Assembly: GCA_944321845.1 (NCBI GenBank)
Contig: CALUMT010000019.1
Span: 1-64,000, forward strand
DNA length: 64,000 bases
Source: an uncultured Butyricimonas sp.
GTDB lineage: Bacteria > Bacteroidota > Bacteroidia > Bacteroidales > Marinifilaceae
Direction: 5' to 3'
The notes below the pieces were generated by a model, which saw nothing but the letters and a program-made list of their open reading frames with translations, was not told where the DNA came from and did no database searches. Shown here in pieces: positions 16,483 to 25,610 of this stretch. The position numbers were made by a program, and so were the translations under genes. Positions within the stretch are counted from its first letter, which is position 1, and each line of letters starts with the position of its first letter.

Positions 16483-19400
16483 CTATTTTTTTAATTTATA
16501 GATTAGAACGAAGAAGAAGGGAACCAGTACGATGCCGACAAGTATGGCGGCGATCATCCCGAAAAAGATACCGGTTCCGATGGAGTGACGGCTGGCAGAT
16601 CCGGGACCGCTGGCCAGTACCATGGGAAGCATACCCAGCACGAAGGCGAGCGATGTCATCAATATTGGCCGGAAACGAGCCTGAGAGGCTGTTAGGGCAG
16701 CCTTTACCGCCGAGACGCCTTTGTCCACTTCAATTTTCGCGAATTCAACAACAAGGATAGCATTTTTAGCCGCCAACCCGATGAGGGTTACCAGTCCGAT
16801 CTGGAAATACACGTCGTTTTCAAGTCCGAATGCCCACACGCCGAGGTATGCACCGAATGCCGCGATAGGTAGGGACAATAACACGGCGATGGGAACCAGC
16901 CAGCTTTCGTATAGTGCGGCCAGGAAAAGGAACACGAAGGTGAATACCAGTACCAGAATCAATCCGGTTTGTCCTTCTGCTTGTTTTTCCTGGAAGGATA
17001 GACCACTCCATTCAACCCCGATATTGTCGGGTAAGTGCTCCTTGGCAATTTTCTCTATGGCGTCCATGGCTTGACCGGAGCTGTGTCCCGGGGCAGCCTC
17101 ACCCTGGATGACGGATGTTGAGAACATGTTAAAGCGTTTGATACTTCCCGGACCTGTCGTGTAGCTGGCTGTGCCGAGGGCGGTTAAGGGAACCATGTTG
17201 CCTTTGGCCGTTTTCACGAAGAACAGGTTCAAGTCATCCTTTTGCATACGGAAGGGAGCTTCTGCCTGCACGTATACCTTGTATACGCGGTTGAACATGT
17301 TGAAGTCGTTCACGTACACGGAACCCGTGTAGGCTTTCATCGTGGAGAATATGTCGGCCAAGGGGATGCCCAACAGTTGTGCTTTATCCCGATCCACGTC
17401 GAAATAGAGTTGGGGTATTTCTGCCTGTAAGGATGAAGATACACCGGTGAGACTCTTTTCCAGGGCTGCATATTTTAATAAGGTGTCGGATGCCGCGGCC
17501 AGGTTTTCAAATGTAGCCCCGTTGCGGGCTTCCAGTTGGAGCTCGAAACCTCCGGATGTCCCCAAGCCGGGAATAACGGGTGGGGTGGAGAGGAAGGCCT
17601 GGGCCTCGGGGTATTTGAAGAATTCTTCCCGGACGTCGTTCATGACTTTCTCCATGGACATGTCGCCGCCTTTACGTTCCTTCCATGATTTTAGTATCAC
17701 GGTCAGTTCGGCCCGCGATTGGGCTGTCCCGATGCGGGAGCTGCTACCCGTCACGTTTTGCACGTGGGCCACGGCCGGGTGTTCTTTCAGGTAGTTTATG
17801 GCTCTTTCAGTCACGACACGGGTGCGTTCCAATGAGGCTCCTTCCGGCAGGGCCAGTTCCACTTTGAAATATCCCTGGTCTTCTTCCGGCAAGAAACTTC
17901 CCGGGATGGCTCGGTTCAGTACGAATATGAAGATGATGACCATACCGAATCCGGCAAGCACCCTGCGTGGATTATTGATGGCTTTACTGATGAGGTTAAG
18001 GTATTTGTGATTACCTGTATGTAACCATTGATTGATTTTACGGAAGAAGTAGTTTTTCTCGCCATGTTGGGGACGCAGTAGAATGGCGCACATGGCCGGA
18101 CTTAGCGTTAAGGCCACCACGGTAGAGATCAAAACGGAAACGGAAATCGTGATCGCGAATTGGCGATAAAGCATACCTGTGATTCCCGGCAAGAAGCTTA
18201 CGGGAACGAATACTGCGGTCAGCACCAGAGAGGTAGCGATCAAGGCTCCGGTCAATTCCTTCATGGCTTTTCCCGTGGCTTCGTAGGCGGATAGTTTTTC
18301 CTGTTCCATGATGCGTTCGACGCCTTCGACAACCACGATGGCGTCATCGACCACGATACCGATAGCCAAAACTAAGCCGAGCAGGGTCAACAGGTTTAAA
18401 GAGAACCCGAACATGAGCATGAAACCGAATGTTCCGATCAATGACACGGGTACGGCGATCAATGGAATGAGCGAGGCTCTCCAACTCTGTAAGGAGAGGA
18501 ATACCACTATGATTACCAGAAATAATGCTTCGAACAGGGTTTTGTACACCTCGTGTATGGATTCCGCGATGTAGGTGGTGATGTCAAACGGGATACTGTA
18601 GCTCATGCCTTCAGGAAAGTTTTTTTCGATTTCCTTCATGGCTTTTTTCACGTTGTCAGCCACTTCGATGGCATTGGCTCCCGGTAACATATATATGCCG
18701 AGTACGGCTGCATTTTCTCCGTCAAGGCCACTTTCCGTGGAGTAGGAACTGGCTTCAAGGGATACTCTTGCCACGTCGCGCAGGCGAATGATTGACCCAT
18801 CCTGGTTCGCGCGGACGACGATTTCTTCAAATTCGTTTACTGAAGAAAGACGTCCTGGGGCCGTGATGGGGATGGTGATGTCGGCGCCCGTCATGGGTTG
18901 TTGCCCGAGCACTCCGGCGGCTGATTCCCGGTTCTGGTCCTTGAGCACGTTTTGCAAGTCTTTTATGGTCAAGCCGAAATTGGCCATCCGATCCGGTTGA
19001 ACCCAAATGCACATGGCATAGTAACGGCTTCCGATGTTGGAAACGCGGCCAACGCCTGGAATACGTTTCAATAGGTCGACAACGTTCAGGGTGGCAAAGT
19101 TACTCAGGTATATTTCATCGAAACGCGGGTCATTGGATGTTAAACACAAGGTCATTAACTGGCTTGAGGATTGTTTTTCCACGGAAATGCCGTTTTGGAT
19201 GACTTCCGCTGGAAGACGTGATTCCGCCTGTTTTACCCGGTTCTGCAAGTCTACTGCAGCCAATTCCGCATCAGTATCGATGTTGAAGGTGACGGTGATG
19301 CTCAATCCCCCCGTGTTGGAACTGCTTGATTCCATGTATAACATACCCGGGGTTCCGTTTAATTCCTGCTCGATAGGAGTAGCCACAGCTTGTGATACAG

Positions 19401-19569
19401 TCATTGCACTGGCTCCGGGATACGATGCTGAAATTTTAACCACGGGAGGGGTAATTTGCGGGTATTGGTCGACCGGCAATAGGAATAGACCGATGAAACC
19501 AACTATTACAATGAGAATGGACAGAACTGCGGAGAAAATGGGCCTGTCTATAAAAAATCCTGCTTTCAT
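16483..19569 (-). CDS. RND efflux pump inner-membrane permease (HAE1/AcrB-like)
   Basis: 1028 aa, the usual length for AcrB-type hydrophobe/amphiphile exporters. It uses proton motive force to move drugs from periplasm and inner membrane into the outer-membrane channel. The N-terminal cytoplasmic start and TM1 (FIDRPIFSAVLSILIVIVGF) are typical. The proton-relay residues are present: the Asp pair in GIVVDDAIVVVEGVERIM, and the Lys in GLAAKNAILVVEFAK. Two large periplasmic loops separate TM1-2 and TM7-8. Nothing is truncated. The adaptor gene stops 3 bases before this start, and the outer-membrane factor begins 5 bases after its stop. Confidence 0.96.
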   Translation of the reverse strand: MKAGFFIDRPIFSAVLSILIVIVGFIGLFLLPVDQYPQITPPVVKISASYPGASAMTVSQAVATPIEQELNGTPGMLYMESSSSNTGGLSITVTFNIDTDAELAAVDLQNRVKQAESRLPAEVIQNGISVEKQSSSQLMTLCLTSNDPRFDEIYLSNFATLNVVDLLKRIPGVGRVSNIGSRYYAMCIWVQPDRMANFGLTIKDLQNVLKDQNRESAAGVLGQQPMTGADITIPITAPGRLSSVNEFEEIVVRANQDGSIIRLRDVARVSLEASSYSTESGLDGENAAVLGIYMLPGANAIEVADNVKKAMKEIEKNFPEGMSYSIPFDITTYIAESIHEVYKTLFEALFLVIIVVFLSLQSWRASLIPLIAVPVSLIGTFGFMLMFGFSLNLLTLLGLVLAIGIVVDDAIVVVEGVERIMEQEKLSAYEATGKAMKELTGALIATSLVLTAVFVPVSFLPGITGMLYRQFAITISVSVLISTVVALTLSPAMCAILLRPQHGEKNYFFRKINQWLHTGNHKYLNLISKAINNPRRVLAGFGMVIIFIFVLNRAIPGSFLPEEDQGYFKVELALPEGASLERTRVVTERAINYLKEHPAVAHVQNVTGSSSRIGTAQSRAELTVILKSWKERKGGDMSMEKVMNDVREEFFKYPEAQAFLSTPPVIPGLGTSGGFELQLEARNGATFENLAAASDTLLKYAALEKSLTGVSSSLQAEIPQLYFDVDRDKAQLLGIPLADIFSTMKAYTGSVYVNDFNMFNRVYKVYVQAEAPFRMQKDDLNLFFVKTAKGNMVPLTALGTASYTTGPGSIKRFNMFSTSVIQGEAAPGHSSGQAMDAIEKIAKEHLPDNIGVEWSGLSFQEKQAEGQTGLILVLVFTFVFLFLAALYESWLVPIAVLLSLPIAAFGAYLGVWAFGLENDVYFQIGLVTLIGLAAKNAILVVEFAKIEVDKGVSAVKAALTASQARFRPILMTSLAFVLGMLPMVLASGPGSASRHSIGTGIFFGMIAAILVGIVLVPFFFVLIYKLKK

Positions 19570-19572
19570 ATT

Positions 19573-20706
19573 TTATTCCTCTTCCTTTTTAGGGGTAACG
19601 TAAGTCGGGTTAACCAATGCCCCGGGAGTTAATTTGTGATATCCTTCCGTGACGATAGTCTCGTAAGGTCCTAAACCGCGTTCTACAACAACTTTGTTAT
19701 CCACTTCGGGGCCTAATTCGATGAAACGTTTTTCCGCGGTACTGTCCGTCCGAACGACATAGATATAGCTTCCTCCTTTTTCCGTGATAATGGCTTTGGA
19801 GGGTACGACGACAGCATTTTCCCGGACATCAAGTAATAGTTTTACTTTTGTGAATTGTCCCGGGAGTAGTTTACGTTCCGGGTTGGGTAATTCAGCACGC
19901 ACGCCGAAAGTTCCGGTTTGGGGATCTACCTGCGGTTCCGCGAAATCCACAATACCTTTTTGGGCATAAACAGAGTTGTCCGCCAACGTGATTGTCACGT
20001 AAGGTTGCCAGGAACGATTGGCGTCCTTTTCCCCGAGTGTCACATTACGCTGTTGGCTCTTCAGGTAATCCAATGCGGTAAGGCTAAAATCCACAAGTAC
20101 TTCGTCACTTTCCACTATAGTGGCTAATAGTGATTTGGAGCCGGGACCTACAAGGGTTCCTATGTCGACGTGACGTTCGCTGATGTATCCGTCAATGGGA
20201 GAACGTAGTTCCGTGTAACTTAATTCCAGTTCGGCTTGGGCAAGGTCCGCCTTGCTCATGGCCACATTGGCTTTTGCGCTTTCGTAAGCGGCAATGGCAT
20301 TGTCTAAATCCAATTGGCTGGCAGCATTCTGTTCGTAAAGAGGCTTTAAACGTTCCACGTCGCGTTGTGATTTCGCTTCTTGAGCCTCGTCCTTCTTCAA
20401 CTGAGCCTGAGCTTTGTCAACCCGAGCTTTATACTGGTCACTATTAATGCGGAAAAGGGGTTGGTTCTTTTTTACTCTTTTTCCTTCTTCAAATAACATT
20501 TCTTCCAGGTAGCCTTCCACTCTGGCCCGGACTTCCACGAATGTTTTGGCTCTGATTTTTCCAACGTATTCTCCGTAAATCTTTACATTTTCTACACCCA
20601 CCTTTTCTGCTGTGACAACTTGTCTTTCTGGTTCAACCTTTTTTTTACATCCGTGTAAAACTAAAACCAGTCCAGCGAGGGCAAGTATTCCATAAAACCT
20701 ACTCAT
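19573..20706 (-). CDS. RND efflux periplasmic adaptor (AcrA/MexA-like lipoprotein)
   Basis: 377 aa. It bridges the AcrB-like permease and the TolC-like channel. The signal peptide ends in lipobox LHGC followed by KKK, so it is probably anchored in the inner membrane. Domains in order: beta-barrel/lipoyl half with VRARVEGYLEEMLFEEGKRV, an alpha-helical hairpin (about residues 95-165), the second lipoyl half (LRSPIDGYISERHVDIGTLVGP), and membrane-proximal strands. First gene of the three-gene operon. I found no convincing TAnnTTTG box in the 160 bases upstream and no adjacent regulator. Confidence 0.93.
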   Translation of the reverse strand: MSRFYGILALAGLVLVLHGCKKKVEPERQVVTAEKVGVENVKIYGEYVGKIRAKTFVEVRARVEGYLEEMLFEEGKRVKKNQPLFRINSDQYKARVDKAQAQLKKDEAQEAKSQRDVERLKPLYEQNAASQLDLDNAIAAYESAKANVAMSKADLAQAELELSYTELRSPIDGYISERHVDIGTLVGPGSKSLLATIVESDEVLVDFSLTALDYLKSQQRNVTLGEKDANRSWQPYVTITLADNSVYAQKGIVDFAEPQVDPQTGTFGVRAELPNPERKLLPGQFTKVKLLLDVRENAVVVPSKAIITEKGGSYIYVVRTDSTAEKRFIELGPEVDNKVVVERGLGPYETIVTEGYHKLTPGALVNPTYVTPKKEEE

Positions 20707-20867
20707 GTCTTGCTTCTTTAAATTTTGTTTTTATACCGTGTTACTTTATGAAAATTTCATGCTAAATTTTTCTGTAAATACAATGTCTTTTATAAGCATT
20801 GATACATAGATATTTACGATTGTTTCTTATTCTTGTTGTTGAGTGAATAATTGGGGAATGTGTGGAA

Positions 20868-22958
20868 TTATACCACGCCTTCTGTTTTTTCTTCGCTCAA
20901 ACCGCTTCTTTCAAGTAGCGCATCAACAGTCGGTTCCTGACCGCGGAAACGCTTGTAAAGTTCCATCGGGTCCTCGGAGTTTCCTTTTTCCAGGATATTA
21001 TGACGGAAAGATGAGGCTGTTTCCGGGTTAAAAATACCTTGTTTCTTGAATACGGAGAAGGCATCGGCATCGAGAACTTCTGCCCATTTGTATCCGTAAT
21101 ATCCGGCCGCGTATCCTCCGGCGAATATATGTCCGAAAGCCGTGGAAAAGGCACTTCCTTCCACGGTTGGCATAATTTCAGTTCTGCTCATGACTCGTCG
21201 TTCAAACTCGATCAACGGTTCAGATACAGGCTGGGTGATACTGTGCCAGGCCATGTCTATCATGCCGTAACATAACTGGCGATCACTCGCGTAACCGCTT
21301 TGGAAATTGGCTGATTTCCGAATCTTATCAATAAATTCCTGGGGGATCTTTTCTCCTGTTTGATAATGAACTGCCCATGTGTCTAGCCATTCTTTTTCCA
21401 GGGCATAGTTTTCCATGAATTGCGAGGGTAATTCCACGAAATCCCGGTAAACACTGTCCATGGAAGTGCCATCGTACCGGCAGCGGCTCAGCATGCCATG
21501 CAAAGCATGCCCGAATTCATGCAGGAAGGTGGTTACTTCGTTAAATGTCAGTAGTGAAGGTTTGCTGGGTGTCGGTTTCGTGAAATTCATCACGAGCGAA
21601 ACCAGCGGGCGTATGTCTTTTCCGTTACGTTGGCGTTGGCCCCGGAACTGGGTCATCCATGCCCCGGTTGTTTTGCTTTCACGAGGGAAAAAGTCCAGGT
21701 AAAGGATGGCCAGGAAATTTCCGTCTCTGTCGTTTACCTTAAAGGTTGTGACATCTTCGTGGTAAACGGGGATATTGCTTATTTTTTCGAAGGTAATTCC
21801 GTACAATTTGGTGGCTAACCCGAAAATACCTTGTTGCACGTTTTCTAATTGGAAATAGGGGCGGAGCATTTCGTCATCGAAGGCGTATTTTTCCTGTTTT
21901 AATTTATTGGAATAATATGGCCAGTCCCAACGTTGCAGTTCTCCTTCCAGCCCATGTTTTTGGGCGAAGGCCTCTACTTCTTCTTTTTCGTGGCAGGAAG
22001 CCTTGTAGGAGGGACCATGTAACTGTTCGATGAAGCGGTTTACATTTTCCGGATTTTTTGCCATACGTTTGGTCAAAGCATATTCCGCATAGGTGTTGTA
22101 TCCCATGATGCGAGCCTTTTCGAGTCGTAAGGCTGTAATCCGTTTTACTATTTCTTCGTTGTTGTATTCGTTTGCCTGGAAGCCTCGCCTGGAATAGGCT
22201 TTGTAGATTTTCTCTCTTAATTGACGGTTGTCGGCATAGCGAAGGAATGGGATGTAGCTTGGCGCTTGCAGATTGAATATCCAACCTTCTTTTCCTTTTT
22301 CCCGGGCCACAATGGCTGCAGCTTCGCAGACGCCTTCGGGTAAACCGGCTAAATCGGCTTCGTCGGTCAGGTGAAGTTCGAAATTGTTCGTTTCCGCCAA
22401 TTCATTCTTGTCAAATGTCAAGCTAAGTTTGGAAAGCTCGATGGAAATTTCCTTGAAGCGTTCTTTCGCTTCTCCTTCCAGGTTTGCACCTCCGTCGATG
22501 AAAGCCTTCCACGTGCTTTCCAATAGACGGGAATCTTCCGGATCCAGATTCCGACAGTTTTCCCGTACCTTTTGGACACGGTGGAACAGGGCGGTGTTTA
22601 TGTATATGGAATGCCCGTACTCGGTTAATTTGGGAGATACCCGTTGGGCTATTTCCTGTATTTCCTCGTTGGTCAAGCAAGAATTTAAATTAAAGAAAAT
22701 CTCCGCGATCCGGTTTAAGCGTTCTCCCGCGGCATCCAATGCTACAATAGTATTTTCAAAGGTAGCTTCGGTTGGAGAGGTGGCTATGGCTTCTATTTCA
22801 GCCTTGGCTTCCTCGATGGCCGTGTTGAAAGCCGGTTCGTAATCCTCTGTCTTAATGAGGTTAAACGGAGGAGTTTCGTATGGGGTCGTAAAATCCTTGA
22901 GTAAGGGGTTTTGTTTCGTATCTTCGTGTAATGTTAGAAGTAGAATAAGTGCATTCAT
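20868..22958 (-). CDS. M3-family oligopeptidase (Dcp-like), no clear signal peptide
   Basis: 696 aa. A zinc metallopeptidase that cleaves dipeptides from C-termini or digests oligopeptides. The active site is FLHEFGHALHGML (HExxH), with the downstream third ligand region. N-terminal helical half starts with NPLLKDFTTPYETPPFNLIK. The extreme N-terminus is only mildly hydrophobic with no lipobox, unlike the paralogue at 53566-55671, so this copy is probably cytoplasmic. The same residues around DYxPAF and GGANL occur in both copies. A -7-like box TATCTTCG lies on the minus strand at 23018-23011, giving a leader of roughly 45-50 bases. A closer match at 22968-22961 sits against the start codon and is less likely. 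Confidence 0.93.
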   Translation of the reverse strand: MNALILLLTLHEDTKQNPLLKDFTTPYETPPFNLIKTEDYEPAFNTAIEEAKAEIEAIATSPTEATFENTIVALDAAGERLNRIAEIFFNLNSCLTNEEIQEIAQRVSPKLTEYGHSIYINTALFHRVQKVRENCRNLDPEDSRLLESTWKAFIDGGANLEGEAKERFKEISIELSKLSLTFDKNELAETNNFELHLTDEADLAGLPEGVCEAAAIVAREKGKEGWIFNLQAPSYIPFLRYADNRQLREKIYKAYSRRGFQANEYNNEEIVKRITALRLEKARIMGYNTYAEYALTKRMAKNPENVNRFIEQLHGPSYKASCHEKEEVEAFAQKHGLEGELQRWDWPYYSNKLKQEKYAFDDEMLRPYFQLENVQQGIFGLATKLYGITFEKISNIPVYHEDVTTFKVNDRDGNFLAILYLDFFPRESKTTGAWMTQFRGQRQRNGKDIRPLVSLVMNFTKPTPSKPSLLTFNEVTTFLHEFGHALHGMLSRCRYDGTSMDSVYRDFVELPSQFMENYALEKEWLDTWAVHYQTGEKIPQEFIDKIRKSANFQSGYASDRQLCYGMIDMAWHSITQPVSEPLIEFERRVMSRTEIMPTVEGSAFSTAFGHIFAGGYAAGYYGYKWAEVLDADAFSVFKKQGIFNPETASSFRHNILEKGNSEDPMELYKRFRGQEPTVDALLERSGLSEEKTEGVV

Positions 22959-23027
22959 TCCAAATATATTGATTTACTAACTCTGCGAGAACCGTTATGG
23001 TTTTGCGCAGCGAAGATACGGAAAAAT

Positions 23028-23540
23028 TTAATTCTCTTTTTGTCCCTTGAATACTATTTGTGGTTCAACCAACATGGGAATAATTGGAATGGTAATAGTC
23101 AGTTGCATTTTACCTTTCTCAATGGAGCCTTCATGCGTGTAGTCAATAGAGTTCTTTTTATATTTTACAGAGCCTTCCCCGTTTAAAAAGAAGGTTTCGT
23201 TGTCTTGAGTGACATGACAGGGGGCTGCTGCTATTTCAACTCCTTTTACAGGCATTTTGAATTCTTCAATTTCGATCGTGATGTTTTTTTGTTGATTTTC
23301 CTTTACCCGTAATTTACATTTTACCGGTCCATCTGGTATTAATTTTTTTCCGTTGGAATCTGCTTTTACCATGGCTTTCAGTTGTTCCGGTAAAATCAGT
23401 GTTGCTTCTCCCGTGTATACGCCGGGTAAAGTCGATACGTCGTCTGCTTTTTCTCCGTTGCAACCGGAACATCCGATTAGGCATGAGATGACAAATAGGA
23501 TAGATATCATCCATATCGTTGCTTGTTTTTTCTTCTTCAT
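23028..23540 (-). CDS. Small lipoprotein, calycin-like repeat family
   Basis: 170 aa, function unknown. The signal peptide ends in lipobox LIGC followed by SGC. The mature domain reads GVYTGEATLIL, a central strand-rich part, GEGSVKYKK, and a last strand EPQIVFKG. That strand pattern resembles the calycin-like exported domains found in many Bacteroidetes lipoproteins. The plus-strand neighbour (23612-24079) shows the same plan (GVYEGESAIEI, then VQYKAK at the end) and is divergently transcribed 71 bases away. The two are probable paralogues. Ligand unknown. Confidence 0.7.
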   Translation of the reverse strand: MKKKKQATIWMISILFVISCLIGCSGCNGEKADDVSTLPGVYTGEATLILPEQLKAMVKADSNGKKLIPDGPVKCKLRVKENQQKNITIEIEEFKMPVKGVEIAAAPCHVTQDNETFFLNGEGSVKYKKNSIDYTHEGSIEKGKMQLTITIPIIPMLVEPQIVFKGQKEN

Positions 23541-23561
23541 AGATTCATCAATTTATTTTTG

Positions 23562-23569
23562 TACATTCG
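23562..23569 (+). promoter_or_regulatory. -7-like box for the divergent small exported protein
   Basis: TACATTCG is one base off TAnnTTTG, 42 bases upstream of the start at 23612, inside the short divergent gap. Confidence 0.35.
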
Positions 23570-23611
23570 AGCCGTTAAATTAGAAATAATCCATGATTTA
23601 AACTATTTATT

Positions 23612-24079
23612 ATGATGAAATTTGTTAGAAATATCTCCATGCTGCTCGTCGGTGTTTGGGTCGTTTGTGCGGCAGAGAGGGTTAATGGCGGGACGGATTC
23701 AAAGCCGGCAATGGCTGTCGCTGGGGTGTATGAGGGAGAAAGTGCCATTGAAATTTTGCAGATGAAGTTGAAACTGAAGCTGGAGTTGAAGCCTGTTCAT
23801 AAGGACAGTGTCGTGGTTGTTGTCAAAGATTTTGTTTTACCCACGGGGCAAAAGTTTAATTATCGCTCACAGCCTATTGCCGTCAAAGGGTTGCGGAAGG
23901 ATGGTAAAACCTTGTATGATTTGAATACTTCTTTCAATTATGATTACAACGGCATGCCTATGGCCGTGACAGCTCATGGTGAAATCGAGGGGGATTCTTT
24001 ACGCTCGGAGGTGAAGGCGACAATAATGGGGGCAATGGAAACGAAAGTTCAATATAAGGCCAAACGGCTATCTCGGTAA
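23612..24079 (+). CDS. Small secreted protein related to the divergent lipoprotein
   Basis: 155 aa, function unknown. A signal peptide of about 27 residues appears to lack the lipobox (ends near VNGGTDS), so the product is probably soluble in the periplasm. That contrasts with its lipid-anchored neighbour. The domain starts GVYEGESAIEI and ends in paired strands (AHGEIEGDSL, TKVQYKAKRL). It shares this plan and length with the product of 23028-23540. A strong hairpin terminator follows directly. Two starts (ATG ATG) are adjacent at 23612 and 23615. Confidence 0.7.
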   Translation: MMKFVRNISMLLVGVWVVCAAERVNGGTDSKPAMAVAGVYEGESAIEILQMKLKLKLELKPVHKDSVVVVVKDFVLPTGQKFNYRSQPIAVKGLRKDGKTLYDLNTSFNYDYNGMPMAVTAHGEIEGDSLRSEVKATIMGAMETKVQYKAKRLSR

Positions 24080-24084
24080 AATAA

Positions 24085-24115
24085 AAAAACTTCTCTTGAA
24101 AAAGAGAAGTTTTTT
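24085..24115. terminator. Bidirectional terminator
   Basis: A stem of about 13 bp (AAAAACTTCTCTT with AAGAGAAGTTTTT, GAAA loop) flanked by A and T runs. It serves the plus gene ending at 24079 and the minus gene ending at 24136. Confidence 0.85.
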
Positions 24116-24135
24116 ATTTGTGATTCCTGTTGTCA

Positions 24136-25386
24136 TTATAAGGCATTGGCATCAACTACAACGTCTTTGCTGTATTCCCCTCTAGCCAGTTTTTCTGCAA
24201 CAGCCTTGAATGCCTTTACAGTGTAATCTACATCTTCCAGCGTGTGCATAGCCGTCGGGATAAGACGAAGTAATAATTGTCCTTTCGGGATTACCGGGTA
24301 AACCACGATGGAGCAGAACAGGTTGTAGTTCTCTCTCAAATCCATGGCAACTTGGGTACCTTCGGCAACACTACCGGACAAGTATACCGGAGTAACAGGG
24401 GAGTTGGTACGTCCGATGTTCAATCCGTCGGCTTTTAATCCGGCTTGTAAAGCCCGAACAATGGTCCATAATTTTTCACGCAGTTCCGGTTTGCTGCGAA
24501 GTAATTCCAATCGCTTGATGGCCCCTTCAACCATAGGCATCGGGAGTGATTTGGCGAATGTTTGTGAACGCATGTTATAACGTAAGTACATGCAGATTTC
24601 TTCATCACAAGCAACGAATGCTCCAATTCCGGCCATAGCTTTGGCAAAGGTGGCGAAATAAAGGTCAATGCCATCCATTACTCCGAAATGGTCTCCGGTT
24701 CCGGCACCGTGAGGTCCCATGGTTCCAAAACCGTGCGCATCATCCACGAGTAGACGGAAATTGAAATCTTTCTTCATGGCTACGATCTCATCCAGTTTTC
24801 CGAGGTCTCCTGCCATTCCGAATAATCCTTCCGTGATAACGAGAATACCACCACCGGTGTTTTCAACCCATTTAGTGGCACGCTCCAATTGTTTGCGGAG
24901 GCTGTCCATGTCATTGTGCAGGTATACGTATCTTTTAGCTGGAGACAGACGAAGACCGTCCATGATACAAGCATGGTCCTCAGCATCGTATACGATACAA
25001 TCGTGACGGCAAGTCATGGCATCGATGATGGATAACATTCCTTGATAACCGAAGTTCAGAAGGAATGCGTCCGGTTTGCCCACGAATTCAGCTAATTGGG
25101 CTTCCAGGTATTCATGACGGGAAGTCTGTCCACTCATCATGCGGGCACCCATGGGATAAGCCATTCCGTACTTGGCTGCGGCTTCCGCATCGGCTTTCCG
25201 TACTTCGGGGTGGTTGGCCAATCCGATATAGTTATTTAAACTCCAGTTTAAAACCTCTTTACCGCGAAATTTCATGCGGGGGCCGATTTCGCCCTCTAAT
25301 TTAGGGAATGCGAAGTAACCATGGGCTTGTTTGGCATATTGCCCGATGTTTCCCTTTTGTTTTTTTACTCGTTCAAAAATATCCAC
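24136..25386 (-). CDS. Alpha-oxoamine synthase family PLP enzyme (possible sphingoid or sulfonolipid base synthase)
   Basis: 416 aa. The family joins an amino acid to an acyl thioester with loss of CO2 (KBL, BioF, serine palmitoyltransferase, cysteate acyltransferase). PLP residues are visible: LVDDAHGFG with D215 and H218, and the Schiff-base Lys249 in ATFAKAMAGIGAF. The N-terminal region (KQAHGYFAFPKLEGEIGPRM) differs from the Bacteroides serine palmitoyltransferase as I recall it. It resembles the separate Bacteroidetes subgroup that includes cysteate fatty-acyl transferases of sulfonolipid synthesis. That assignment is inference from memory; KBL or SPT remain possible. It is a stand-alone gene with a -7 box upstream and a terminator downstream, with no other lipid gene beside it. 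Confidence 0.8.
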   Translation of the reverse strand: MDIFERVKKQKGNIGQYAKQAHGYFAFPKLEGEIGPRMKFRGKEVLNWSLNNYIGLANHPEVRKADAEAAAKYGMAYPMGARMMSGQTSRHEYLEAQLAEFVGKPDAFLLNFGYQGMLSIIDAMTCRHDCIVYDAEDHACIMDGLRLSPAKRYVYLHNDMDSLRKQLERATKWVENTGGGILVITEGLFGMAGDLGKLDEIVAMKKDFNFRLLVDDAHGFGTMGPHGAGTGDHFGVMDGIDLYFATFAKAMAGIGAFVACDEEICMYLRYNMRSQTFAKSLPMPMVEGAIKRLELLRSKPELREKLWTIVRALQAGLKADGLNIGRTNSPVTPVYLSGSVAEGTQVAMDLRENYNLFCSIVVYPVIPKGQLLLRLIPTAMHTLEDVDYTVKAFKAVAEKLARGEYSKDVVVDANAL

Positions 25387-25432
25387 GTCAGTATTATTTT
25401 GAAGATTAATCTATTGGTTGTAAAATACGAAG

Positions 25433-25440
25433 CAAAAGTA
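25433..25440 (-). promoter_or_regulatory. -7 box of the alpha-oxoamine synthase gene
   Basis: TACTTTTG on the minus strand, 46 bases before the start codon, fits TAnnTTTG. No clear -33. Confidence 0.5.
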
Positions 25441-25555
25441 TATAAAAAATGAGGGTTTGGAATACGTGTAAATACTTATTGTGCCTTCGAGGCTTGACTT
25501 TTGTTGTCTTTTGAATCTTTAAAGGAAGAAATTTTGCTAAAATTTGGAAGGGGTG

Positions 25556-25586
25556 TTTGTTGTTTTGCTTTTTAAGTATATCTTTG
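25556..25586 (+). promoter_or_regulatory. Promoter of the bamD gene group
   Basis: TTTG (25556-25559), 19 bases, TATCTTTG (25579-25586): an exact match to the Bacteroidota -33/-7 pattern. The longest open frame begins at 25557, inside this promoter, so translation must start downstream. Confidence 0.75.
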
Positions 25587-25610
25587 CGTGATGCAAAAAA
25601 GGCACTTTAT

